DNA of 64,000 bases from an uncultured Shewanella sp. (GTDB lineage Bacteria > Pseudomonadota > Gammaproteobacteria > Enterobacterales > Shewanellaceae), in assembly GCF_947501225.1 (NCBI RefSeq), contig NZ_CANMUW010000007.1, forward strand, positions 62,001 to 126,000, read 5' to 3'. The position numbers and the translations under genes were made by a program. Of this stretch, positions 27,225 through 35,017 are shown one piece after another (positions within the stretch are counted from its first letter, which is position 1; each line of letters begins with the position of its first letter). A model generated the notes under the pieces. The model saw nothing but the letters and a program-made list of their open reading frames with translations. It was not told where the DNA came from and did not search any database.

Positions 27225-28331
27225 ATGATTTTGATGACCCTATATATGCCCGTGAACGACTCAAAGCCCTGCAATAAAGCCTCATTCTCAACGCGCATCA
27301 TAGATTGGTATGACAAATTCGGCCGTAAGCACCTGCCATGGCAGATAGACAAGACCCCCTATAAGGTTTGGATATCGGAAATTATGCTGCAACAAACTCA
27401 GGTTAATACGGTTATCCCCTACTACCTTAAGTTTATGGAGCGATTTCCGGACATTCTGTCACTTGCCGATGCTCATCAGGATGAAGTACTGCATCACTGG
27501 ACCGGGCTGGGTTATTATGCCCGAGCGCGAAACCTACATAAGTCGGCTCAAGTGATACGCGATGAATACGCCGGCATGTTTCCAACAGATTTTGAACAGG
27601 TGGTGGCACTTCCCGGCATTGGACGCTCGACGGCCGGCGCTATATTGTCTCTCTCATTAGGACAACAACACGCAATTCTCGATGGCAATGTCAAACGCGT
27701 ATTAGCCCGCCACGGAGCTATCGAAGGCTGGCCTGGAAAGAAAGCGGTCGAAAACCAGCTCTGGGAGTTGACCGACAGATTGACTCCCAAAGCCGAAATA
27801 GAAAAATATAATCAGGCAATGATGGATATCGGGGCCTCTATCTGCGCCCGCTCCCGCCCTGCTTGCTCACAATGCCCGGTAGCAATTGACTGCCGAGCTC
27901 AACTAAGCGGGCGACAAAGCGAATACCCGGGTAAGAAACCCAGAAAAATCATCCCGGAAAAGAACGCATTCATGTTGGTCCTGACTAAAGGTGAAGACGC
28001 TAAGTTAGAGAAACGACCTCCGGCAGGTATTTGGGGCGGCTTATGGTGCTTCCCCGAATTTTCGAGCCGTAATGCTCTGGAGACTTATCTGGTCGAAAAT
28101 AATTTAGATTCTCATAAAAGTGAGGAGTTACCGGGCTTCAGACATACTTTCAGCCACTTTCATCTGGATATCACCCCGATTTATATTCGTATCGCGCCCC
28201 CGGGCGATAACCAGATCATGGAAGATAAGCCGTCACTCTGGTATAACTTACACAATCCCCCTAAAGTTGGTTTAGCGGCAGCCACCGAGCGAATTCTGGC
28301 CAGCTTAGGTTCTGTATTAATTAAGGAGTAA
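27225..28331 (+). CDS. mutY: A/G-specific adenine glycosylase MutY, 368 aa
   Basis: It excises adenine mispaired with 8-oxoguanine. Blocks: [39 protein letters not shown] (residues ~50-68), helix-hairpin-helix [17 protein letters not shown] near 126-142, the catalytic Asp in [16 protein letters not shown], and the 4Fe-4S ligands C-x6-C-x2-C-x5-C near 207-223. The C-terminal NUDIX-like domain recognises 8-oxoG. The start is uncertain: ATG 27225, 27234 and 27246 are all in frame and none has a good Shine-Dalgarno. Two bases separate it from yggX. Confidence 0.95.
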   Translation: MILMTLYMPVNDSKPCNKASFSTRIIDWYDKFGRKHLPWQIDKTPYKVWISEIMLQQTQVNTVIPYYLKFMERFPDILSLADAHQDEVLHHWTGLGYYARARNLHKSAQVIRDEYAGMFPTDFEQVVALPGIGRSTAGAILSLSLGQQHAILDGNVKRVLARHGAIEGWPGKKAVENQLWELTDRLTPKAEIEKYNQAMMDIGASICARSRPACSQCPVAIDCRAQLSGRQSEYPGKKPRKIIPEKNAFMLVLTKGEDAKLEKRPPAGIWGGLWCFPEFSSRNALETYLVENNLDSHKSEELPGFRHTFSHFHLDITPIYIRIAPPGDNQIMEDKPSLWYNLHNPPKVGLAAATERILASLGSVLIKE

Positions 28332-28333
28332 TC

Positions 28334-28612
28334 ATGGCTCGCACAGTAAACTGCGTCTATCTGAAAAAAGAATCTGAAGGCCTAGGATTTCAACTTTATC
28401 CTGGTGAGCTGGGTAAGCGCATTTTCGATAACGTCAGCAAAGAAGCTTGGGCTCTTTGGCAATCGAAACAGACCATGTTGATCAATGAAAAGAAGCTCAA
28501 CATGATGAATGTTGATGACAGAAAGTTTCTTGAAGAGCAGATGATTAGCTTCCTCTTTGAAGGTAAAGAGGTTGAGATCGAAGGCTATGTGCCTCAAAAA
28601 GATGATGAGTAA
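28334..28612 (+). CDS. yggX: Probable Fe(II)-trafficking protein YggX, 92 aa
   Basis: A small cytoplasmic protein that protects Fe-S clusters from oxidative damage. [20 protein letters not shown] carries the conserved Cys 7. Further blocks are [20 protein letters not shown] and [20 protein letters not shown], and the length is standard (about 90). The ribosome binding site AAGGAG lies in the mutY stop region, so mutY and yggX are cotranscribed, linking DNA oxidation repair and Fe-S protection. Confidence 0.95.
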   Translation: MARTVNCVYLKKESEGLGFQLYPGELGKRIFDNVSKEAWALWQSKQTMLINEKKLNMMNVDDRKFLEEQMISFLFEGKEVEIEGYVPQKDDE

Positions 28613-28749
28613 CTGATACCGCTCATACTGACACTAGGTCTCGACTCACAGTCAATTTCTAACCATGACCTTCAGGGTCTTAAGCATTCCATACGCTTTA
28701 AAGACATTTCCTATATCCGTATGGGTCAGTGAAGGAGATGTCATCAAGA

Positions 28750-28850
28750 TGTCTGGAATATCTTTGACCCATGGGACATTTACATAAGTGTTTAAGGCAC
28801 AAAGTAAATTTCTATCCATCCATGGGAAATTTACATAAGTGTTCCAGACA
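28750..28850. repeat. About 100-base element with terminal inverted repeats
   Basis: TGTCTGGAA and TTCCAGACA bound the segment and two diverged direct repeat copies lie in it. The layout is compatible with a small non-autonomous repeat or a structured 3' untranslated region of mutY-yggX. Copies elsewhere in the genome cannot be tested here. Confidence 0.35.
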
Positions 28851-28851
28851 C

Positions 28852-28878
28852 AAAAAAGCGCCGTTAGGCGCTTTTTTA
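28852..28878. terminator. Bidirectional terminator between yggX and yceI
   Basis: AAAAAAGCGCC / GGCGCTTTTTT, 11-bp stem with a GTTA loop; A and T tracts serve both converging transcripts. Confidence 0.88.
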
Positions 28879-28921
28879 TTGGGATGAACCGGAGAGATGA
28901 GTAGAGGCAAGGTATGAAAGT

Positions 28922-29500
28922 TTATTTCCTGATCCCTTCAACCACCAGATCTAAGCTGACATGCGAGGAAGCCGGACCTAGGTCCATCTTGATACCATAA
29001 TCTTTCATTGCGAACTCAGTAGTTCCGGTAAAACCGACACGATATCCCCCCCATGGGTCCTGCCCCTCTCCTATAGTATTGGCTTTAATTGCGATAGGCT
29101 TGGTCACTCCATTGAGGGTGAAATCACCATTGAGTATGAAGGCACCATCTCCCTCATCAACTACCGAAGTAGAAACAAATGTCGCTTGTGGAAATTTACC
29201 TGTATTTAAAAAGTCAGGGCTACGAAGGTGTTTGTCACGCTCTGCATGATTTGAATCTACACTGCTGGTATTGATAGTCACATTAACCTTAGCATCTGAA
29301 ACCTTATCGGCATCAAAACTAAAGTCTCCCTTAAAGTCATTGAAACGGCCTGCAACAAAGCTATAACCTAAATGGCTAACCTTAAACTGAATTGAAGCAT
29401 GAGCGCCTTCTGTGTCTATCACATAATCTGCAGCTGCCGCCGAGCCGCTCAGTAACAAAGAGGCCGTTAATGCTGTCGCTAATAAACTTTTTTTCATCAT
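28922..29500 (-). CDS. yceI: YceI-family periplasmic protein, 192 aa
   Basis: A lipocalin-like beta barrel that binds polyisoprenoids such as ubiquinone intermediates. Signal peptide [24 protein letters not shown], then [20 protein letters not shown], the typical mature start, [13 protein letters not shown] near residues 52-64, [15 protein letters not shown] and the ending [15 protein letters not shown]. Length is standard. Met 1 or Met 2 starts. It lies 68 bases after a cytochrome b561 gene, the usual yceJ-yceI pairing, so a link to quinone chemistry is inferred. Confidence 0.93.
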   Translation of the reverse strand: MMKKSLLATALTASLLLSGSAAAADYVIDTEGAHASIQFKVSHLGYSFVAGRFNDFKGDFSFDADKVSDAKVNVTINTSSVDSNHAERDKHLRSPDFLNTGKFPQATFVSTSVVDEGDGAFILNGDFTLNGVTKPIAIKANTIGEGQDPWGGYRVGFTGTTEFAMKDYGIKMDLGPASSHVSLDLVVEGIRK

Positions 29501-29568
29501 TTCTATCCTTCAATTAATATATTAAGTTATCTGTATTTAATTCCGGGTAAAGCCAAAACATTGAGCCT

Positions 29569-30120
29569 TTAGCCCCTCCTTACTTTCACCATTCTGACCA
29601 GGGTTGAATCTCTGTCGATGAAATGGTGCTTTAATGCCCCAAGAGCATGTATCGCAGCCAAGCCCAACAAACTATAGGCGGCGTACTGATGCACCAAGCC
29701 AGCAATATCTGCCTGCTCATCGATAAATGATCCAAATCCGGGAACTTCAAACCATTCAAAGACCCAAATTCCCCGACCATCTGCCGTCGAAATAAGGTAA
29801 CCACTAAACATGATGACGAGTAACAGGAGGTAAATGGCTGAGTGTGCCAGCTTGCCCGCCCTCTTCTCCCAGGCTTTATGACCCGGTTCTCCGGCGGGTT
29901 TTGGATTTAGCTGACGCCAAATTAACCTGAATAGCGTAAGCATAAGCAGCAACACGCCGAAGCTCTTATGTAGATGAGGTGCAGTCTTATACCAGTCACT
30001 GTAATAGGTCAGCTCGACCATCCAGAAGCCCACCGCAAAAAGCCCTATAACCGCCAATGCAGAGACCCAATGGATTAATATTGTGATGACTCCATAGGAG
30101 TGTGTTGTGTTGCGAACCAT
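29569..30120 (-). CDS. Cytochrome b561 family protein (YceJ-like), 183 aa
   Basis: A di-heme membrane cytochrome with four helices. The start MVRNTTHSYGVITILIHWVS is preferred (ATG 30120, with GAGG just upstream); an ATG four codons earlier is possible. Heme ligand His residues are visible in ILIHWVSA (helix 1), HLHKSFGVLLLML (helix 2), LAHSAIYLLLLV (helix 3) and LVHQYAAYSLLGLAAIHAL (helix 4). It would shuttle electrons in the inner membrane. Paired with yceI downstream. Confidence 0.92.
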   Translation of the reverse strand: MVRNTTHSYGVITILIHWVSALAVIGLFAVGFWMVELTYYSDWYKTAPHLHKSFGVLLLMLTLFRLIWRQLNPKPAGEPGHKAWEKRAGKLAHSAIYLLLLVIMFSGYLISTADGRGIWVFEWFEVPGFGSFIDEQADIAGLVHQYAAYSLLGLAAIHALGALKHHFIDRDSTLVRMVKVRRG

Positions 30121-30521
30121 AACTAACCTCATCGATAGACTGTTCGCCTCATAATACTTTCTATTTTTAAAACTAAAATATCGAAAAATAGGCCTATAGA
30201 TTCTATTTTTTCGAACGTATATACCAAGTTCCGTTTTGGACTGGATTTTTAATCGCTTTGATTGACGAAGGGTTGCGATTTAAGTTGGGTAAAAGTCAGA
30301 CATTAAGATGCGGTTTTGAGGGGCTTCCAGACCTAAGTTGGTATTTAAATGAGCACTCCCCTCAGGTTTGAACAGTAACTAACCGAACGGTGAGTAAATT
30401 ACAAAAAAGCACTTGCAGGAAAAAACCACCCGCTATAATATACGCGCACTCCAGACGGGACGGGTCATAAACGACTTGGTAAAGCCCCGGTTAGAGTAGA
30501 TGACTAACACTCAGTTTAGTT
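30121..30521. other. Intergenic region leading into the tRNA array
   Basis: No gene. It holds the upstream region of the cytochrome b561 gene and, from 30413, the tRNA promoter. The last 100 bases recur in the duplicate unit near 31320-31422. Confidence 0.5.
30413..30446 (+). promoter_or_regulatory. Promoter of the first tRNA-Phe/tRNA-Thr unit
   Basis: TTGCAG at 30413-30418 and TATAATAT at 30434-30441 (17 bases to TAATAT) are followed by the GC-rich discriminator ACGCGCAC, which is typical of stringently controlled stable RNA promoters. The core is repeated before the second tRNA unit. Confidence 0.7.
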
Positions 30522-30597
30522 GCCCGAATAGCTCAGTCGGTAGAGCAGAGGATTGAAAATCCTCGTGTCCCTGGTTCGATTCCGGGTTCGGGCACCA
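30522..30597 (+). tRNA. tRNA-Phe (GAA), copy 1
   Basis: 76 bases including encoded CCA. Acceptor GCCCGAA / TTCGGGC, D arm GCTCAGTCGGTAGAGC, anticodon loop TTGAAAA (GAA), T arm CTGGTTCGATTCCGG. All arms pair. Confidence 0.97.
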
Positions 30598-30604
30598 ATA
30601 TTTA

Positions 30605-30680
<76 letters not shown>

Positions 30681-30686
30681 TACAAT

Positions 30687-30718
30687 AAAAAGCCTCGACA
30701 TTGTTCGGGGCTTTTTTA
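30687..30718 (+). terminator. Terminator of the first tRNA unit
   Basis: AAAAAGCCTCG and CGGGGCTTTTTT form a stem with one mismatch and a T run just after tRNA-Thr. Confidence 0.8.
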
Positions 30719-30763
30719 TGCCTGAAATTTAAAGTTCAAGTAATCAGATATTCCAGAATAACT

Positions 30764-30812
30764 ATCAGTAGGTCTCCACCCACAAGAGCTTCAACTCTTT
30801 GTACCGGCACCA
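30764..30812 (+). pseudogene. 3' half of a decayed tRNA-Thr (element A)
   Basis: Starts at ATCAGTAGGTC, equivalent to the 3' side of the tRNA-Thr anticodon stem, and ends CCGGCACCA. The T arm is altered (AAGAGCTTCAACTCT). No 5' half is present. A terminator-like hairpin follows at 30850-30878. Confidence 0.7.
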
Positions 30813-30904
30813 CTTCTTACTCTTGTAAATAAAGAGTGAAGAGCAAATAAGCCACTCTTTTGAGTGTTTTTTTTGTATCTGAAACTTTCTTATTGAAGAT
30901 AAAA

Positions 30905-31000
30905 ACGGCATAGCGTGATTGGTAGAGCAACTGACTTACTCATTCTAAGAGCAGCAGTAGGTCTCCCCCACAAGAGCTTCGACTCCTGGTGCCGGTACCA
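30905..31000 (+). pseudogene. Remodelled tRNA-Thr-like element B
   Basis: About 96 bases. The D-arm region GGTAGAGCAACTGACTT matches tRNA-Thr and the end is CGGTACCA. The anticodon stem-loop has grown by insertion of ACTCATTCTAAGAGCAG. The acceptor and D stems are damaged (CGTGATTGG). Near-copy of element D. A terminator-like hairpin with a T run follows at 31041-31066. Confidence 0.65.
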
Positions 31001-31138
31001 TATTCTTACTATTGCAATAAAGAGTGAAGAACAAAGCAGCCACTCTTTTGAACGTTTTTTGTACCTGAAACTTTCCTATCTCAGATCATGCATATCGCAG
31101 CAGACTAAGTCACTCCAAGAAGGCCCTCTTTCAACTAT

Positions 31139-31169
31139 AGAGAGTAGAGAGTAGAGAGTAGAGAGTAGA
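31139..31169. repeat. Heptanucleotide tandem repeat
   Basis: The unit AGAGTAG occurs four times in a row, with a partial copy, in the spacer between the two tRNA units. It could vary in length by slippage. Confidence 0.8.
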
Positions 31170-31314
31170 CACTAAAGTCGGCTCAAGGCTCTTCAGGTAT
31201 ATGTCTCAACACCATTCCGAGGCCACTTTTGCACCAGCTTTAGTTCGTAATTAACACAAAGAACCCATGATCGTTCAGATTTTGATTAGTTGAACATCTT
31301 TGATGAAAAACTAC

Positions 31315-31348
31315 TTGCGCCCTCCTGAGCATCGCTATATTATACGCG
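31315..31348 (+). promoter_or_regulatory. Promoter of the second tRNA unit
   Basis: TTGCGC at 31315-31320 and TATATTAT at 31336-31343 followed by ACGCGCACTCC. It is a diverged copy of the first tRNA promoter with the same GC-rich discriminator. Confidence 0.65.
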
Positions 31349-31422
31349 CACTCCAAACGAGACAGGTCATAAACAACCTGATATCCCTCGGTTAGAGTAG
31401 ATGACTAACGCTCAGTTTAGTT

Positions 31423-31498
31423 GCCCGAATAGCTCAGTCGGTAGAGCAGAGGATTGAAAATCCTCGTGTCCCTGGTTCGATTCCGGGTTCGGGCACCA
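31423..31498 (+). tRNA. tRNA-Phe (GAA), copy 2
   Basis: Identical over 76 bases to copy 1, 901 bases downstream of it; anticodon GAA; CCA encoded. Confidence 0.97.
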
Positions 31499-31505
31499 AT
31501 ATTTA

Positions 31506-31581
<76 letters not shown>

Positions 31582-31591
31582 TATACAGAAC

Positions 31592-31616
31592 AGCCACTCT
31601 TTGAGTGGCTTTTTTG
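31592..31616 (+). terminator. Terminator of the second tRNA unit
   Basis: AGCCACTC TTT GAGTGGCT followed by TTTTT: a perfect 8-bp stem. Decayed relatives of this hairpin follow the tRNA-like elements at 30850, 31041 and 31753. Confidence 0.85.
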
Positions 31617-31667
31617 TATCTGAAATTCATCGTTTTAGATTTAAAGTTTGAAATAATAAACTTGTTC

Positions 31668-31715
31668 ATCAGTAGGTTACCTTCACAAGAGCTTCGACTC
31701 TTGGTGCCGGCACCA
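31668..31715 (+). pseudogene. 3' half of a decayed tRNA-Thr (element C)
   Basis: Counterpart of element A about 904 bases downstream; begins ATCAGTAGGTTACC and ends TGGTGCCGGCACCA with the AAGAGCTTCGACTCTTGG T-arm variant. The 5' half is missing. Confidence 0.7.
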
Positions 31716-31752
31716 CTTCTTACTCTTGTAAATAAAGAGTGAAGAGCGAATA

Positions 31753-31778
31753 AGCCACTCTTTTGGGTGGCTTTTTTG
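31753..31778 (+). terminator. Terminator-like hairpin after element C
   Basis: AGCCACTC TTTT GGGTGGCT and a T run; same family as the hairpin at 31592. Confidence 0.7.
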
Positions 31779-31807
31779 TATCTGATACTTTCTTATTGAA
31801 GATAAAA

Positions 31808-31903
31808 GCGGCATAGCTCAGTTGGTAGAGCAACTGACTTACTCATTCTAAGAGCAGCAGTAGGTCTCCCCCACAAGAGCTTCGACTCTTGGTACCAGCA
31901 CCA
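31808..31903 (+). pseudogene. Remodelled tRNA-Thr-like element D
   Basis: 96 bases. The D arm AGCTCAGTTGGTAGAGC is intact. The anticodon region reads CTGACTTACTCATTCTAAG then AGCAGCAGT, which can fold as an enlarged arm closing on the 7-base loop CTCATTC. The T arm CAAGAG CTTCGA CTCTTG still pairs. The acceptor stem is broken (GCGGCAT / TACCAGC). It ends in CCA. Confidence 0.6.
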
Positions 31904-31941
31904 TAAAGAGCGATGAAGCATTCTCTTTCTTCCCCCTTCTA

Positions 31942-32006
31942 GCCGACATCGCTCAGTAGGTAGCGCTACTGCTCACTCATTCTAAGCACGGTACTAGGCC
32001 CCTCTT
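31942..32006 (+). pseudogene. Degenerate tRNA-like element E
   Basis: GCCGACATCGCTCAGTAGGT resembles the tRNA-Thr 5' half, and CTCATTCTAAG, as found in B and D, follows in place of the anticodon loop. The 3' half (T arm, CCA) is lost. Confidence 0.5.
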
Positions 32007-32233
32007 TTATAAAAAGCAATGATTAAAAATGAGGAGTCAGTTTATATTCTGCTCTCATAGCTCCCTCGGTCCAATGCTCCCCCCCGGTTAGCCATTTTAT
32101 AATTGCCTGACCGAAAAGCTTCAATAAAAAAGGAGCCATTAAGGCTCCTTCAAAAATCCGTATTTACACTAACAGCTTACTCAATAGTTATGCTAATAAC
32201 GAGTGCAGGTAACTAATCAACAAAAGTTATTAA
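32007..32233. other. Gap between tRNA-like array and nagP
   Basis: No gene; contains the nagP terminator at 32125-32152. Confidence 0.5.
32125..32152 (-). terminator. Terminator of nagP
   Basis: AAGGAGCC / GGCTCCTT stem with an ATTAA loop, T run on the minus strand, about 80 bases after the nagP stop. Confidence 0.8.
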
Positions 32234-33538
32234 CTACCAGCTCTTCATCTTATAACCCTTGACGGCATAAAACAGGATAAACAGGTAACAGGGTAACATC
32301 ACCACATAGCCCCCCTGCTGCCCCAGGGATGAGACAGAACTTGTCAGCCCCCAGAACAGAGGACCGAACGCGCCACCAGCTATCCCCATAACCAACAGGG
32401 CTGAGCCTGTGCTGGTTAACTTACCCAGGCCAGACAGCGCCAATGGCCAAACAGCGGGCCAGACAATCGCGTTAGCTAAACCGAGAAAGGCGATCATCAG
32501 CAAGGTGTCTGGCAGCTGCGCACCACCAAATGGGACTAACAGAGTATTTGCTATTGCATAGGATTCGTTATCACCAAATACAATACCTAAGGTTAGTAAG
32601 ACTCCCAATATTGCAGAGATCATCAGGGCTTTTGGTTGAGAGATAAAACGGGGAATAGTCAAAATACCTAAACTATAACCTAGCACCATACAGATCATGG
32701 TATATGAGGTCATCACACCATAACTCTCAACACCCAGAGATAGCGCAAAGGTACCTATGGTATCACCGGCGATCACCTCAACCGCAACATAGAAAAACAG
32801 TGCCGCGACACCAAATGCCAGGTTAGGGTGCGACAGGGCTTCTTTAATATGGCCTTTACTGTTGGCGCTGTCATCGTCATCTTCATTAGCCAGCTCAGGC
32901 AGAGGCGACTTCTTAACGACCAATGCCAGTAAGCCGATAAACAGTGCCATTCCCATATATGGGAGCACCAGAGAGTTAGCCATCTCATCTATCTGGATCT
33001 GAGTCAGCTCAGTACCGACTCTATCTTTAAAGCTATCGAGAATAAGAGCCGTAAATACCATGGGAGCTATAACTCCGGCCCCCTTATTTAAGATCCCCAT
33101 CACGCTGACTCGAGCAGCCGCCGACTCCTCGGGGCCGATGCGTACCACATAGGGGTTCACAGCGGTCTGAAGCAGAGTCTGGCCCGCTCCCATCACCAAC
33201 TGCGCAAAAAGAAATAGTGCAAATACCTGTGTCTTCGCGGCGGGAATGAACAGTAGCCCAGCGATCATCATGATCCCCATACCCATTGCCATGCCATTTT
33301 TGTAACCCACTTTTCGAATCACCCATGCAGAAGGCAGCGCGGTGAAGGTCACGGCTATATAGAAGGAGAATAAAATCAATGAGGCTTGCAGTGGGGTTAA
33401 CTGGAGGATCTGTTTAAGATAGGGCATCAATGAGCCGTTGAGCCAGGTTGCAAACCCAAGTACAAAAAAGAGCACTGCGACTATCGTCATCGGGATAACG
33501 CTGCTGCGCTTCTTATCACTATTTAATGTCATTTCCAT
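32234..33538 (-). CDS. nagP: N-acetylglucosamine transporter NagP (MFS, FucP-like), 434 aa
   Basis: An inner membrane major-facilitator permease with about 12 helices, of the FucP sugar:H+ symporter group, which replaces the GlcNAc PTS in Shewanella. Visible blocks: MTIVAVLFFVLGFATWLNGS in helix 1, PYLKQILQLTPLQASLILFS, QLVMGAGQTLLQTAVNPYVV (the family's substrate-site region), and MIAFLGLANAIVWPAVWPLA. The assignment to GlcNAc comes from the neighbourhood (nagX, nagA, nagK, nagR) and from the NagR-type operator upstream at 33688-33704. Met 1 or Met 3 starts. It has its own promoter and terminator. Confidence 0.9.
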   Translation of the reverse strand: MEMTLNSDKKRSSVIPMTIVAVLFFVLGFATWLNGSLMPYLKQILQLTPLQASLILFSFYIAVTFTALPSAWVIRKVGYKNGMAMGMGIMMIAGLLFIPAAKTQVFALFLFAQLVMGAGQTLLQTAVNPYVVRIGPEESAAARVSVMGILNKGAGVIAPMVFTALILDSFKDRVGTELTQIQIDEMANSLVLPYMGMALFIGLLALVVKKSPLPELANEDDDDSANSKGHIKEALSHPNLAFGVAALFFYVAVEVIAGDTIGTFALSLGVESYGVMTSYTMICMVLGYSLGILTIPRFISQPKALMISAILGVLLTLGIVFGDNESYAIANTLLVPFGGAQLPDTLLMIAFLGLANAIVWPAVWPLALSGLGKLTSTGSALLVMGIAGGAFGPLFWGLTSSVSSLGQQGGYVVMLPCYLFILFYAVKGYKMKSW

Positions 33539-33687
33539 AAGCCTGCTTCTTATAATATTTAATTGTGGAGTAGGGTAAGGTTGATCTCTTACTCATATAA
33601 ACCTGTGGCAAAACACTTTTAATAGCGGGCCGACCAAGGTTCATTTAAACAGCTTTGTTTCACCGATGTTAAAACAGAAACAAAAAA

Positions 33688-33704
33688 AAGACAACGCTGT
33701 CATT
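33688..33704. promoter_or_regulatory. NagR operator upstream of nagP
   Basis: AAGACAACGCTGTCATT, one mismatch from TGACAACGCTGTCA, about 150 bases before the nagP start and just after the nagX stop. Confidence 0.8.
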
Positions 33705-33780
33705 TTAATCTTTTAGCAGTGAGGTACCGAAACCCTCATTTTTAAACACTAAATCAGTAACAAACTCTAAAGCTATTGAC

Positions 33781-34917
33781 TTAAACCTTGATGAAAATAT
33801 CTCGCTTATACATCCAAAAAAGTAACAACCACTGTACAAACAGCACTGAAATGACAAGCAAAAGTTGCTGTGCCGATGCAGGGGTGGCCTCGATGACGCC
33901 ACCGAAAAGGCCTTGTGCGGTAAACTTCCAGTTGATAAGACTGGAAGCCAGATAGATTATGATGGCATTGCAGCCAATAACGACAAAAGGAAAAGCAAGC
34001 TTCTGCCACTTGAGCAGATCGACTACAGCATAAAAAATGCTGAGCAGAATCAGGCTCCAGCCTATGGTGACTAAGGTAAATGAGCTGGTCCAGAGGTCTT
34101 TATTTACCGGCACGACATAATCAAGCGCCCACCCCAGCCCCAGCACAAGAGCGCCAGTCAGTAACATATAAGCCACCTTAGTCCACTCACCTTTAGGATG
34201 AGGTTTAACAATGAAATGCCCGACAAACACACCGGCCAGTGCATTGGTAACGGCGGGGATAGTTGACAGGATACCTTCGGGATCGAATGGTCGGTTACGG
34301 TATGTTACCCCGGGGAGAAGATGAGTATCGATAAAGCCGTTAACTGAACCTTGAGCGGTAAAATTTCCGGCCCCATATCCCGGAACGGGGAAAAATAACT
34401 GCAACAGTGCATAGCCAACCAAGAGCCCGATGGTAACTATGATCTGTGTTCGTAAGCTGGTATGCCATACCAAGATTGCAGCAAAAAACCAGGCAAAAGC
34501 GATTCGACCCAGTACACTGGCATACCTGACCTCACCGGGGACAACCGGAGCACCGGAGCCCCACCCATGATTATAGAGAACGCCCAAAAAAATAAGCAAC
34601 AGCAAACGCTTAACGGCATGTTTATATACGGGTATTCTCTGGGCGACAGGTAAGCTATCTAATCGTTTTGGTGAGAGACCCAAAGCCACTCCGGACAAAA
34701 AGATAAAGAGTGGAAATATCAGGTCGTAAAAGGTAAATCCGTGCCACTGACTATGGTGCATCTGGGCGTCAAACCATTGCCAACCTTGCCAGCCGGTCAA
34801 GAGCAATAAGCCGGCAAAGAGTGCTTCACCACCCAGAATCCAAAACATGTCGAACCCTCTGAGCGCATCGAGGGACATTAATCTGGGTTTGGATACCTTA
34901 GCTCGGGCAACGTCCAT
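33781..34917 (-). CDS. nagX: NagX, membrane protein of GlcNAc catabolism (DUF5009/HGSNAT-like), 378 aa
   Basis: A polytopic inner membrane protein with about ten helices, related to the heparan-alpha-glucosaminide N-acetyltransferase catalytic family. The start at ATG 34917 (MDVARAKVSKPRLMSLDALR) follows GGGGAGTAG and leads into the signature LMSLDALRGFDMFWILGGEA. Further blocks: FTFYDLIFPLFIFLSGVALG, and CNAIIIYLASSLINW. NagX is a regular partner of NagP and is thought to act in GlcNAc transport or processing, without proven chemistry. It lies 100 bases after nagA in the nagK-nagA-nagX operon. Confidence 0.88.
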   Translation of the reverse strand: MDVARAKVSKPRLMSLDALRGFDMFWILGGEALFAGLLLLTGWQGWQWFDAQMHHSQWHGFTFYDLIFPLFIFLSGVALGLSPKRLDSLPVAQRIPVYKHAVKRLLLLIFLGVLYNHGWGSGAPVVPGEVRYASVLGRIAFAWFFAAILVWHTSLRTQIIVTIGLLVGYALLQLFFPVPGYGAGNFTAQGSVNGFIDTHLLPGVTYRNRPFDPEGILSTIPAVTNALAGVFVGHFIVKPHPKGEWTKVAYMLLTGALVLGLGWALDYVVPVNKDLWTSSFTLVTIGWSLILLSIFYAVVDLLKWQKLAFPFVVIGCNAIIIYLASSLINWKFTAQGLFGGVIEATPASAQQLLLVISVLFVQWLLLFWMYKRDIFIKV

Positions 34918-35017
34918 TACTACTCCCCTACTCTTATTATTTTGGTTTTGATAACAAAAAGCCCTCGACTGCATCTCTACCGGAGGGCTCAACTAATTGA
35001 ACATAGAGATACTGACA

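Larger units (their letters stand above)
28613..28921. other. Intergenic region with small repeat element
   Basis: Two imperfect direct repeats, 28768-28803 and 28819-28854, share CATGGGA-n-ATTTACATAAGTG with a period of 51 bases. They lie between inverted 9-mers TGTCTGGAA (28750-28758) and TTCCAGACA (28842-28850). A terminator follows at once. Confidence 0.5.

Noticed and set aside
30915..31154. Plus-strand frame of 79 codons between the tRNA units
   Set aside because: Lies over the tRNA-like element B and the heptamer repeat; no ribosome binding site.
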